Below are positions 1 through 5,348 of a stretch of 6,385 nucleotides of DNA, one piece after another. The notes beneath the pieces are model-generated. The model saw only the letters and a list, made by a program, of their open reading frames with translations. It was not told where the DNA came from and searched no databases. The translations under genes and the position numbers were made by a program. Position 1 is the stretch's first letter. Every line of letters begins with the position of its first letter. This DNA comes from RFTU01 sp032122355 (GTDB taxonomy: Bacteria; Pseudomonadota; Gammaproteobacteria; Burkholderiales; Burkholderiaceae_C). The DNA lies in assembly GCA_032122355.1 (NCBI GenBank), contig JAUMCS010000066.1:1-6385 (forward strand), given 5' to 3'.

Positions 1-131
1 ACATTATTGTAATTTATTCGTTATTATTCAATGGTTTATGATTTATTCAGGGTGAACTATTTACTCCAATGGTGCAATCGGATTCACTGCTATTTGCAAT
101 TTCCAGCGGCTATGGTTTCGAAAACCCGCGG

Positions 132-151
132 GCTGATTGTAGAAAATCAGC
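132..151. repeat. Perfect inverted repeat (hairpin)
   Basis: GCTGATT and AATCAGC form a 7-bp perfect stem around a 6-base loop. The stem lies just beyond the leftward terminator and next to the palindrome CCCGCGGG (125-132). There is no T tract on either side, so on its own it is not a standard terminator. It may be a secondary hairpin behind the terminator or a protein-binding palindrome. Confidence 0.4.
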
Positions 152-157
152 GCTATC

Positions 158-191
158 AAAAAAAGCCATCCTCAGCAGTAACTGGGATGGC
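158..191 (-). terminator. Rho-independent terminator, leftward
   Basis: Read on the minus strand, a 7-bp perfect stem (GCCATCC / GGATGGC) encloses a 13-base loop and is followed at once by seven T. This is the classic intrinsic terminator layout. It lies downstream of the leftward lipoprotein and membrane-protein genes and 22 bases past the stop of the possible small ORF ending at 213. It probably closes that transcription unit. The reverse direction lacks a T run, so it should act mainly leftward. Confidence 0.75.
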
Positions 192-212
192 GTAGCGGAG
201 GTGTGAAAGTAT

Positions 213-383
213 TCAGTTTGCCAATTGTGCGAATTGGGGATGCGTAACCACTTGACGCAAAAGCTCTTGAACAGCAGGGGCAAATGCATCCGCAACATTC
301 TTACAGGCAGACCATGCATCAATACTACTCTTAAAAACTGTATTTAACGAAAATGATTGACTGAGATTATTAAAGTTGAGCAC
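213..383 (-). CDS. Possible small protein of about 56 aa, unknown
   Basis: This is a short frame starting at a GTG just before the stop of the membrane-protein gene (which ends at 370) and ending 22 bases before the terminator. The peptide is rich in Ala, Val, Gln and Leu, with a stretch (FKSSIDAWSACKNV onward to HPQFAQLAN) that would form an amphipathic helix. No family is recognised. The overlap with the upstream stop and the position before the terminator would suit the last gene of a small operon. There is no clear Shine-Dalgarno sequence, and an ATG at 422 in the same frame, inside the neighbouring gene, is an alternative start. It could equally be untranslated 3' sequence. Confidence 0.3.
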   Translation of the reverse strand: MLNFNNLSQSFSLNTVFKSSIDAWSACKNVADAFAPAVQELLRQVVTHPQFAQLAN

Positions 384-894
384 ACTCTGAATTGTTAATT
401 CTAACCTCAAATAAAATATCACCAGTTGGATTTTGATATCTATCTAAAAAGTCAATATCAACATCCAATAATTTTTTCTTCATCTCATCAATACAAGCCT
501 TCTTCTTAATAAGTAGTTTGATTTTTTCTAAACGGTCAAAGCTAATAGCATTTGAAGCAATCTCATAAATGCTTACAATTTTATTTTCTTCGAATTTTAA
601 TATATTCAAGGTTGTTTGGCTATCTACCTTGTAGGGCAATTTTTTATTGATCTCTGGCAATTCATTCAGAAAGCTTCTAAGAACGTATTCCCTAACCGTA
701 ATTAAAATCTCCTTATCTTCGTTTTCTTTTTCAGGAAAGAATGAAAAGGCAAAAATCAAAAAACATGCAATAAAGGCGATTAAGATTAGAAACTTGTTTC
801 TTTTACTCATATCGGATAAGTGCCGAAGTTTAAAAACTCTGGCACTCATATTAAAAATATTATCGCGAAGCTTCTTTGATTGTTGCGTCTTCAC
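370..894 (-). CDS. Single-pass membrane protein of unknown function
   Basis: A protein of up to 174 aa. One hydrophobic segment at about residues 35-53 follows a basic stretch (KRNK). It predicts a membrane anchor with a short cytoplasmic N-terminus and a periplasmic C-terminal part of about 120 residues that is rich in Lys, Glu and Ile. No catalytic motif or known domain is recognised. The start is uncertain. The GTG at 894 overlaps the upstream lipoprotein gene by 35 bases. ATG codons at 849 (just after the lipoprotein stop) and at 810 (giving MSKRNKFLIL, a natural anchor start) are good alternatives. None has a strong ribosome binding site. The gene is strikingly AT-rich compared with the gph-trpE region, which suggests horizontal acquisition. 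It is probably co-transcribed with the lipoprotein gene. Confidence 0.65.
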   Translation of the reverse strand: MKTQQSKKLRDNIFNMSARVFKLRHLSDMSKRNKFLILIAFIACFLIFAFSFFPEKENEDKEILITVREYVLRSFLNELPEINKKLPYKVDSQTTLNILKFEENKIVSIYEIASNAISFDRLEKIKLLIKKKACIDEMKKKLLDVDIDFLDRYQNPTGDILFEVRINNSECAQL

Positions 895-1285
895 CCATTA
901 TCAACTTCAAAACGGGTGGATATTCGTAAGCACTTCCATTCGCATGATCAATAACAGCACCTATACCACCACCAAATATAATATTCCCAAACATATTAGC
1001 CTTAGTTTTTGATACTACATTAGCACGGGCGTCTGATAAACCTGCCTTTGTACATTTAACCATCAAATCTTTGTTTGAGCGATGAACCATCACAGTAGCC
1101 GGTGTCACAGCAGTCCAAGTGCCTTCATCATTCTTCAACTCACACTGAGCACCTACTAAGTCTTTGTTATCGACAGTGTAAGTCATAACTGACAAATTTT
1201 GACTGGTGCCGCTTCCAGTAAGGGTTGAACAGCCTGTAGCAAGGGCAGATATAGCAACCAACGCCACCAATTGAGATTTATTCAT
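860..1285 (-). CDS. Small outer-membrane-type lipoprotein
   Basis: From the ATG at 1285 the product is 141 aa. It has a short type II signal peptide: Lys3, a hydrophobic core, and lipobox LATGC with the lipidated Cys at 19. Ser at +2 argues for outer-membrane rather than inner-membrane retention. In the mature part, Cys48 and Cys78 may form a disulfide. The segment Q-C-E-L-K-N ... T-P-A-T-V-M-V ... L-M-V-K-C resembles small PEGA-like beta modules. It is followed by a glycine-rich stretch (FGNIIFGGGIGAVID, about 99-113) and Y-E-Y-P-P. Proteins of this general layout are common as uncharacterised proteobacterial lipoproteins, and no biochemical role can be assigned. ATG codons at 1309 and 1300 would only lengthen the signal peptide. 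The 1285 start is preferred because GAAAG lies 8 bases upstream and the signal length is more typical. Confidence 0.75.
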   Translation of the reverse strand: MNKSQLVALVAISALATGCSTLTGSGTSQNLSVMTYTVDNKDLVGAQCELKNDEGTWTAVTPATVMVHRSNKDLMVKCTKAGLSDARANVVSKTKANMFGNIIFGGGIGAVIDHANGSAYEYPPVLKLIMGEDATIKEASR

Positions 1286-1377
1286 TTCCAATACTTTCAT
1301 TATCACCATCTTAAAGGGAGCCCCATCAACTACACAAGGCCAAGCTACATCGCCAAATGCTCATGGCAATTACCTAG

Positions 1378-1406
1378 ATTATAATCAACTTTTAATTAAT
1401 AAATGA
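1378..1406 (-). promoter_or_regulatory. Candidate sigma-70 promoter for the lipoprotein gene
   Basis: On the minus strand a perfect TATAAT (1378-1383) lies in a very AT-rich stretch about 90 bases upstream of the preferred lipoprotein start. The hexamer 17 bases further upstream (TCATTT, 1401-1406) is a poor -35 match, so any promoter would rely on the -10 box and the AT-rich upstream sequence. It would drive the leftward unit ending at the 158-191 terminator. Confidence 0.35.
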
Positions 1407-1472
1407 TAAAAATTTACAAAGGTAGTTGCACAACATCCACACCCAACCCGTCGCACCCTCACCAGCAATGCG

Positions 1473-1533
1473 CAGGCTAAACCACCAAACAGCCGTTTCT
1501 TATACTCCCCTATACGCGCCTCGAATGCGTATT
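1473..1533. repeat. Imperfect direct repeat, left copy; relic of a gene end
   Basis: This segment matches 2540-2610. Shared blocks in the same order are CAGGCT, a CACCA block, the exact 14-mer TTCTTATACTCCCC (1497-1510) and AATGCG followed by TATT, separated by small gaps and substitutions. On the minus strand one frame reads DQYAFEARIGEYKKRL. This resembles the carbonic anhydrase C-terminus HYVERIGEYKNTL encoded by the right copy. A TAA in this frame just upstream (near 1550) shows that no complete gene remains. The likely origin is a displaced or duplicated 3' end of a carbonic anhydrase-like gene. Confidence 0.5.
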
Positions 1534-1631
1534 GATCCCAGGTTTCCCATTAATGTGTCTCGCTAGTACAACTTGCACTTATATTGCTGCACTCACTCAA
1601 CAGTACCAACTTCAGCACTTTCAGCCCAACA

Positions 1632-1937
1632 ATGGGCCGCAATCGCTGCACATGGACAGCCCCACCAAAGCCTGATCATCACCGTGTAGCGGTGTGCCAC
1701 CCTGAATTTTTAGAAGACCTTCAATATTGGGTTGAAGCCGACCGTCGCACCGCCAAACGATTATTAGAATTGGTTCGTGCCATCCTCAAGAACCCTTTTG
1801 ATGGCATGGGCAAACCTCAGCCATTAAAATACCTGGGCGCTGATGTTTGGTCGCGGCGCATCACGCAAGAGCATCGATGCGTGTACTTGGTCAAAGCCGA
1901 TCGAGTCGAGTTTCTACAAGGCCGCTATCACTTTTAA
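1632..1937 (+). CDS. yoeB: YoeB/Txe-family endoribonuclease toxin, possibly weakened
   Basis: The C-terminal 84 or so residues match the YoeB/Txe family along their length: LQYW near the start, NPFDGMGKPQPLK, WSRRITQEHRCVYLV and a terminal RYHF. YoeB toxins bind the ribosome and cut mRNA in the A site. Compared with E. coli YoeB as I recall it, the Arg65 equivalent (EHR) and His83 equivalent (YH) are kept. The catalytic Glu46 (KPEPLK) is Gln here and the terminal Tyr84 is Phe, each explicable by a single base change. The family region starts about 17 residues inside this ORF. Neither the ATG at 1632 nor one at 1584 has a ribosome binding site, and a GTG at 1692 would be too short. No YefM/Axe-type antitoxin gene is visible next to it. 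It may be a decaying or attenuated toxin. The stop shares TTAA with the facing RelA/SpoT gene. Confidence 0.75.
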   Translation: MGRNRCTWTAPPKPDHHRVAVCHPEFLEDLQYWVEADRRTAKRLLELVRAILKNPFDGMGKPQPLKYLGADVWSRRITQEHRCVYLVKADRVEFLQGRYHF

Positions 1938-2521
1938 ATGGCGCTCGTGAGCCTTGACAAAGGCAGAAAACTTCGCTTGAATTGTTCATGATGATGGATG
2001 TTGCTTTGAATGTCTTGCTCATCCCAAATTTGTAGCTCCCAAGGGTAATAAAAATTGCTTTGACTCTTAAAATCAACATGCAAGCCACGGTAGCCATCTT
2101 GGTCACGCACATACCAGTTCTTAAGATTGAATTCGTTCTTCCAGACATCAAGTAAGCTAATAATGGATTGAATGGCGCCCGCCCCCAAAACAATGCGGGC
2201 ACCAAAGATATCATTGAGCCAGTTGTTGACGGGGTATTGGTTCTCACGGGTTGAATAGCGCTGAATTTTGTCATCAATACTTTCACGGGTTTTGACGCGG
2301 TAAAAGTATTTCATTTCGATGTTCGCCGTCATCAAATAATCATTGACACATTCATGCAGTGTTAAGCGATATTGATAGATGTGCGAAGCAGGCACATTCC
2401 CAATGGTGCGCGAAAGATTGATTTTTTCCATTCTGCCGGTTTCAAAGTATGCATTGGAAAATTCACGATGCATACGGTTGATTTCACCAATCAGTTGTTG
2501 GGTTTCGATGATCTTGTCCAT
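1934..2521 (-). CDS. Single-domain RelA/SpoT nucleotide pyrophosphokinase (SAS/toxSAS-like)
   Basis: The 195-aa protein consists essentially of one RelA/SpoT synthetase domain. There is no HD hydrolase, TGS or ACT region, so it is not a long Rel enzyme. Visible signatures are YRVKTRESIDDKI (74-86; Arg75, Lys77, Ser81), NDIFGARIV (103-111; Asp104 as probable metal ligand, Arg109), the G-loop DGYRGLHV (142-149; Tyr144, His148) and WELQIWDE (161-168; Glu162, Gln164). The set appears complete, so activity is expected. Known relatives either make (p)ppGpp/pGpp or, as toxSAS toxins, pyrophosphorylate tRNA or make toxic alarmones. The sequence alone does not decide which. GGAG (2529-2532) sits 7 bases before the ATG. 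It follows the carbonic anhydrase stop by 23 bases on the same strand, so co-transcription is likely. No partner antitoxin is recognised. Confidence 0.85.
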   Translation of the reverse strand: MDKIIETQQLIGEINRMHREFSNAYFETGRMEKINLSRTIGNVPASHIYQYRLTLHECVNDYLMTANIEMKYFYRVKTRESIDDKIQRYSTRENQYPVNNWLNDIFGARIVLGAGAIQSIISLLDVWKNEFNLKNWYVRDQDGYRGLHVDFKSQSNFYYPWELQIWDEQDIQSNIHHHEQFKRSFLPLSRLTSAI

Positions 2522-2528
2522 ACTGCGA

Positions 2529-2532
2529 CTCC
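2529..2532 (-). promoter_or_regulatory. Ribosome binding site of the RelA/SpoT gene
   Basis: GGAG on the minus strand, 7 bases before the ATG at 2521, lies in the 23-base gap after the carbonic anhydrase stop. It supports translation of this gene from a shared transcript and fixes its start. Confidence 0.55.
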
Positions 2533-2539
2533 GCTATCT

Positions 2540-2610
2540 CAGGCTCAAGGCACCATTTCACATAGTGTATTCTTATACTCCCCAATCCGCTCCACATAAT
2601 GCGCTGTATT
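2540..2610. repeat. Imperfect direct repeat, right copy (3' end of the carbonic anhydrase gene)
   Basis: This is the partner of 1473-1533, with the exact 14-mer TTCTTATACTCCCC at 2570-2583. It covers the last codons of the carbonic anhydrase gene, its stop and a few bases beyond. Together the two copies bracket the YoeB-like gene and the RelA/SpoT gene in direct orientation. Confidence 0.5.
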
Positions 2611-3075
2611 TCGGTGCATCCGAGCAATTTCTTCTGCCGTTAAAGCCCTCACCACTCTGGCGGGGCTGCCCATGATCAAGCTGCCATCGGCAAACACTTT
2701 GCCTTCCGTCACCAAGGCACCCGCACCCACCAAGCAATTTTCACCAATCACCGCATGGTTCAAAACAATCGCACCAATACCAATCAACGAGCCATCACCC
2801 ACCGTACAACCATGCAGCATGGCCTGATGCCCTACACTCACGCGCTGACCAATGCGCAAAGGCTTACCCGGGTCGCTATGTAAAACCGCCCCATCTTGAA
2901 TATTACTGCCATCCCCAATCACAATGGGCTCGGGCTGATCACCCCTTATCACAGCCCCAAACCATACACTGGTTTGCTCGCCCAACTGTACATAGCCAAC
3001 CACATCAGCCGACTCTGCCACCCAAGCACTTTCTGGCACCCTGGGATGATGCTCACCCAACGCATAAACTGTCAT
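2545..3075 (-). CDS. Gamma-class carbonic anhydrase-like hexapeptide protein
   Basis: A 176-aa left-handed beta-helix protein of the gamma-carbonic anhydrase/YrdA/PaaY family. It is a cytoplasmic trimer whose zinc sits between subunits. Repeated hexapeptide turns (IGDGSNIQDG, IGQRVSVGH, VGDGSLIGIGA, IGENCLVGAGA) run from about residue 20 to 150, followed by an alpha-helical C-terminus. The three metal-binding histidines are present: His66 (VLH), His83 and His88 (GHQAMLHG). RGD (44-46) is also typical. Many members have weak or no proven carbonic anhydrase activity, so the reaction is inferred. The start at 3075 is chosen because TCCTTT (3082-3087; AAAGGA on the coding strand) lies 6 bases upstream and the N-terminus MTVYALGEHHPRVP fits the family. 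In-frame ATGs further upstream run towards gph. It is divergent from gph and upstream of the RelA/SpoT gene. Confidence 0.9.
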   Translation of the reverse strand: MTVYALGEHHPRVPESAWVAESADVVGYVQLGEQTSVWFGAVIRGDQPEPIVIGDGSNIQDGAVLHSDPGKPLRIGQRVSVGHQAMLHGCTVGDGSLIGIGAIVLNHAVIGENCLVGAGALVTEGKVFADGSLIMGSPARVVRALTAEEIARMHRNTAHYVERIGEYKNTLCEMVP

Positions 3076-3081
3076 GGCTAT

Positions 3082-3087
3082 TCCTTT
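3082..3087 (-). promoter_or_regulatory. Ribosome binding site deciding the carbonic anhydrase start
   Basis: AAAGGA on the minus strand, 6 bases before the ATG at 3075, is the only good Shine-Dalgarno sequence near this gene start. It rules in favour of the shorter 176-aa product over the extended frame that begins at 3144. Confidence 0.6.
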
Positions 3088-3136
3088 CATCGACAAACTC
3101 ATAAAATAACGGTCATTCAGCGCGACAATCACACCT

Positions 3137-3838
3137 ATGAACACATTTTCACCGATTCAAGTGGCTTTGATTGATCTCGATGGTACCTTAGTCGATACCC
3201 TCGGTGATTTTGAAGCCGCTTTGCATGCATGCATACGCGACCTCGGCGGCAATCCACAAGCCGCCGATCGCGCATTCATTGCGCGCACCATTGGGCGCGG
3301 CACCGAAAACCTATTACGCCACACCCTACTTCAAGTCGGCATCGACCCCATCCAACAAGGCTGCTGGGATCATGCACTCGCGCGCTACTTCCATCATTAC
3401 CACCTCATCAATGGCCAGTTTTCATACATCTACCCAGGTGTTCAATCGGGCCTATCGCAAATGCAACAAGCCGGCTGGCGCCTCGCTTGCCTGACCAATA
3501 AACCCGCACAATACGCCCGCACTTTATTAGAAAGAAAAGGCTTACTCAACCACTTTGAACACCTATTTGGCGGCGATACGTTCCCACGCAAAAAACCCGA
3601 CCCCCTGCCCCTACAAGAAGCCTGCCGCATCATGGAATCGGCACCTGCAGCCACCCTCATGGTGGGCGACTCCGCCAACGATGCCCATGCAGCAAAAGCC
3701 GCAGGCTGCCCGGCTGTACTGGTCAACTATGGCTATAACCATGGTGAAAGTGTTGATGATTTACCCGCAATGGCCTTCATTGACCGGCTTGACCAACTCC
3801 CCCTCCCCTCACACACACTCACTGGCTCCACATCATGA
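3137..3838 (+). CDS. gph: Phosphoglycolate phosphatase (HAD superfamily)
   Basis: A 233-aa HAD hydrolase. Gph dephosphorylates 2-phosphoglycolate, from DNA 3'-end repair or oxygenase side reactions, to glycolate in the cytoplasm. All four HAD motifs are present: I, DLDGTLVDT with Asp13 (nucleophile) and Asp15; II, LTNKP with Thr120; III, KKPDP with Lys153; IV, VGDSAND with Asp178 and Asp182. The helical cap lies between motifs I and II, as in Gph/PGP-type enzymes. Assignment to Gph rather than another HAD phosphatase rests on overall similarity and on the gph-trpE linkage, which is common in betaproteobacteria, often with rpe upstream (not here). The ATG at 3137 has no strong ribosome binding site. 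The 3' end overlaps trpE by four bases. Confidence 0.88.
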   Translation: MNTFSPIQVALIDLDGTLVDTLGDFEAALHACIRDLGGNPQAADRAFIARTIGRGTENLLRHTLLQVGIDPIQQGCWDHALARYFHHYHLINGQFSYIYPGVQSGLSQMQQAGWRLACLTNKPAQYARTLLERKGLLNHFEHLFGGDTFPRKKPDPLPLQEACRIMESAPAATLMVGDSANDAHAAKAAGCPAVLVNYGYNHGESVDDLPAMAFIDRLDQLPLPSHTLTGSTS

Positions 3839-5313
3839 TCACTCGCACCGAATATCAAGCCTTCGTCGACCAAGGCTACAACCGCATCCCCCTGATACTC
3901 GAAGCCTTTGCTGACCTCGATACACCCCTATCGCTCTACCTCAAACTCGTGGGCGATGCCCCCTATGGCTTTTTGTTAGAAAGCGTGGTGGGCGGCGAGC
4001 GCTTCGGGCGCTATTCGTACATTGGCTTACCCGCCCGCACGCAACTGCGCGTGCACGCACACACAACACAAATCATCACCCAAGGCCAAGTGGTACAAAC
4101 CCATCAGGGCAACCCCCTCGATTTCATCGGCAATTACCTCGCACAATTCAAAGCCGCGCCGGTGGCGAATCTGCCCCGCTTCAGTGGCGGCTTAGCCGGC
4201 TACTTTGGCTACGACACGGTGCGTTATATTGAAGAAAAAATGGCCACTTCCGCCAAAACAGGCGGCCTGGACGTGCCCGATATCCTTTTATTACAAACAG
4301 AAGAACTCGCCGTCATTGACAACCTCAGTGGCCGCCTATACTTCATTGTGTATGCCGATACACAACAAACCGATGCCTTTGAGCAAGCCCAAGCACGTTT
4401 ACAAGCCCTACGCGCGTGCCTGAGCAAACCCATACAAGCACCTACCGTCACAGCAGGCCCCACCCACCCCATACAACGTGAGCTCAGCCCATCTGAATTT
4501 GAAGCCATCGTGCTGCGTGCCAAAGAGTACATTGCCGCTGGCGATTGCATGCAAGTGGTACTCGGCCACCGCTTACACAAAACCTACACCGCCAGCCCCC
4601 TGAGCCTGTATCGCGCCTTGCGCTCGCTCAACCCCAGCCCCTACATGTACTACTACGACATGGGCGACTTTCAAATTGTCGGCGCATCCCCTGAAATACT
4701 GGTACGCCACGAACGCACAGGCTCTATGGCACCCACCGTTACCATACGCCCCATTGCCGGCACCCGCCCGCGTGGCGCCACGCCCGAGCAAGACCAAGCC
4801 CACGAAGCCGAATTACTGGCCGACCCCAAAGAACGCGCCGAGCACCTCATGCTCATTGATTTAGCCCGTAACGACATAGGCCGCATGGCACAAACCGGCA
4901 GCGTCAAAGTCACCGAGGCCTTTGGCATTGAGCGCTACTCTCATGTCATGCATATTGTCAGCCATGTCGAAGGCACATTACGTGAAGGCGTGGGGGCACT
5001 GGATGCCCTGCGCGCCTGCTTTCCAGCCGGCACCCTCAGCGGAGCACCCAAAATACGCGCCATGGAAATCATCGACGAACTTGAACACAGCAAGCGTGGC
5101 ATTTACGGTGGCGCCTGCGGCTATCTCAGCTTTGCCGGCGACATGGATGTCGCCATTGCCATACGCACAGGCATCATACAAAACCAAACACTCTATGCTC
5201 AAGCCGGAGCGGGTATCGTGGCCGACTCGGTACCCGAGCTGGAATGGAATGAAATTGAAGCCAAATGCCGTGCCGTTCTACGGGCAGCAGAATGCGTAGA
5301 ACAAGGCTTTTAA
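3835..5313 (+). CDS. trpE: Anthranilate synthase component I
   Basis: The 492-aa protein has the usual TrpE length. TrpE with its TrpG glutaminase partner converts chorismate to anthranilate, the first committed step of tryptophan synthesis. Visible are the N-terminal LLES (47-50) and RYS (59-61) motifs of the tryptophan feedback site. The chorismate-binding domain follows: GASPEIL (283-289), IAGTRPRG (307-314), DPKERAEHLMLIDLARND (330-347), HIVSHVEG (373-380), PAGTLSGAPK (397-406), GGACGYLSFAGDMD (425-438) and GAGIVADSVPELEWNE (458-473). The start ATG overlaps the gph stop as ATGA, which implies translational coupling. trpG and trpD do not follow, because the next gene is on the opposite strand, so the tryptophan genes are split in this genome. 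No leader peptide or attenuator is seen; the gene appears driven from upstream of gph. Confidence 0.96.
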   Translation: MITRTEYQAFVDQGYNRIPLILEAFADLDTPLSLYLKLVGDAPYGFLLESVVGGERFGRYSYIGLPARTQLRVHAHTTQIITQGQVVQTHQGNPLDFIGNYLAQFKAAPVANLPRFSGGLAGYFGYDTVRYIEEKMATSAKTGGLDVPDILLLQTEELAVIDNLSGRLYFIVYADTQQTDAFEQAQARLQALRACLSKPIQAPTVTAGPTHPIQRELSPSEFEAIVLRAKEYIAAGDCMQVVLGHRLHKTYTASPLSLYRALRSLNPSPYMYYYDMGDFQIVGASPEILVRHERTGSMAPTVTIRPIAGTRPRGATPEQDQAHEAELLADPKERAEHLMLIDLARNDIGRMAQTGSVKVTEAFGIERYSHVMHIVSHVEGTLREGVGALDALRACFPAGTLSGAPKIRAMEIIDELEHSKRGIYGGACGYLSFAGDMDVAIAIRTGIIQNQTLYAQAGAGIVADSVPELEWNEIEAKCRAVLRAAECVEQGF

Positions 5314-5322
5314 GCCTTGTTC
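5299..5322. terminator. Hairpin between convergent trpE and cysA
   Basis: GAACAAGGC (5299-5307) pairs perfectly with GCCTTGTTC (5314-5322) around the loop TTTTAA; two further pairs are formally possible. The trpE stop TAA (5311-5313) lies in the loop. No T run follows on either strand, so it is not a canonical intrinsic terminator. Its place between two converging genes still suggests bidirectional transcript-end or mRNA 3'-end stabilising function. Confidence 0.5.
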
Positions 5323-5348
5323 TCAGCCATCAGCACTACACGCGCCAA

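Larger units (their letters stand above)
1..212. other. Gene-free left edge
   Basis: AT-rich sequence in which no reading frame on either strand looks like a conserved protein. A 54-codon rightward frame from about 32 has no ribosome binding site and runs through the terminator hairpin, so it is not called. The only structures seen are the terminator at 158-191, the palindrome at 125-132 and the hairpin at 132-151. Confidence 0.5.
1310..1631. other. Gene-poor interval with a gene-end relic
   Basis: No convincing intact gene is seen here. The left part is AT-rich and carries the candidate leftward promoter. The middle (1473-1533) is one copy of the imperfect direct repeat described separately. 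The right part precedes the YoeB-like gene, and no frame in it shows the N-terminal pattern of a YefM/Phd-type antitoxin. One rightward frame runs up to a stop at about 1689, inside the toxin start region, but it matches no family I recognise. Confidence 0.5.

Noticed and set aside
110..322. A 70-codon minus-strand frame at the left edge
   Set aside because: It runs through the intrinsic terminator and hairpin sequences, overlaps the better small ORF at 213-383 and has no recognisable protein pattern.
647..1012. A 121-codon plus-strand frame
   Set aside because: It is antisense to the membrane protein and the lipoprotein gene. Its Lys/Ser/Ile-rich content reflects the AT-rich complement of those genes.
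1310..1600. An integron attC site or CRISPR repeats in the gene-poor interval
   Set aside because: No paired attC core sites and no regularly spaced repeats are seen. The only repeated sequence is the single direct repeat shared with 2540-2610.
1540..1690. A hidden YefM/Phd antitoxin upstream of the YoeB-like gene
   Set aside because: All three plus-strand frames were read. None shows the N-terminal YSEAR-like DNA-binding pattern or a plausible antitoxin tail, and no ribosome binding site is present.
1891..2286. A 131-codon minus-strand frame
   Set aside because: It lies inside the RelA/SpoT gene in another frame. The RelA/SpoT frame carries all the conserved motifs.
3076..3136. Possible promoter for the carbonic anhydrase gene (TTGTCG and TTTTAT with 16-base spacing) in the divergent gap
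   Set aside because: Both hexamers match the consensus in only four of six positions, and AT-rich sequence gives such matches by chance. A promoter probably exists in this gap but cannot be placed.
4224..5202. Several minus-strand frames of 74-118 codons, and plus-strand shadows, within trpE
   Set aside because: trpE is intact and motif-complete through the whole region. The other frames are by-products of its codon use.
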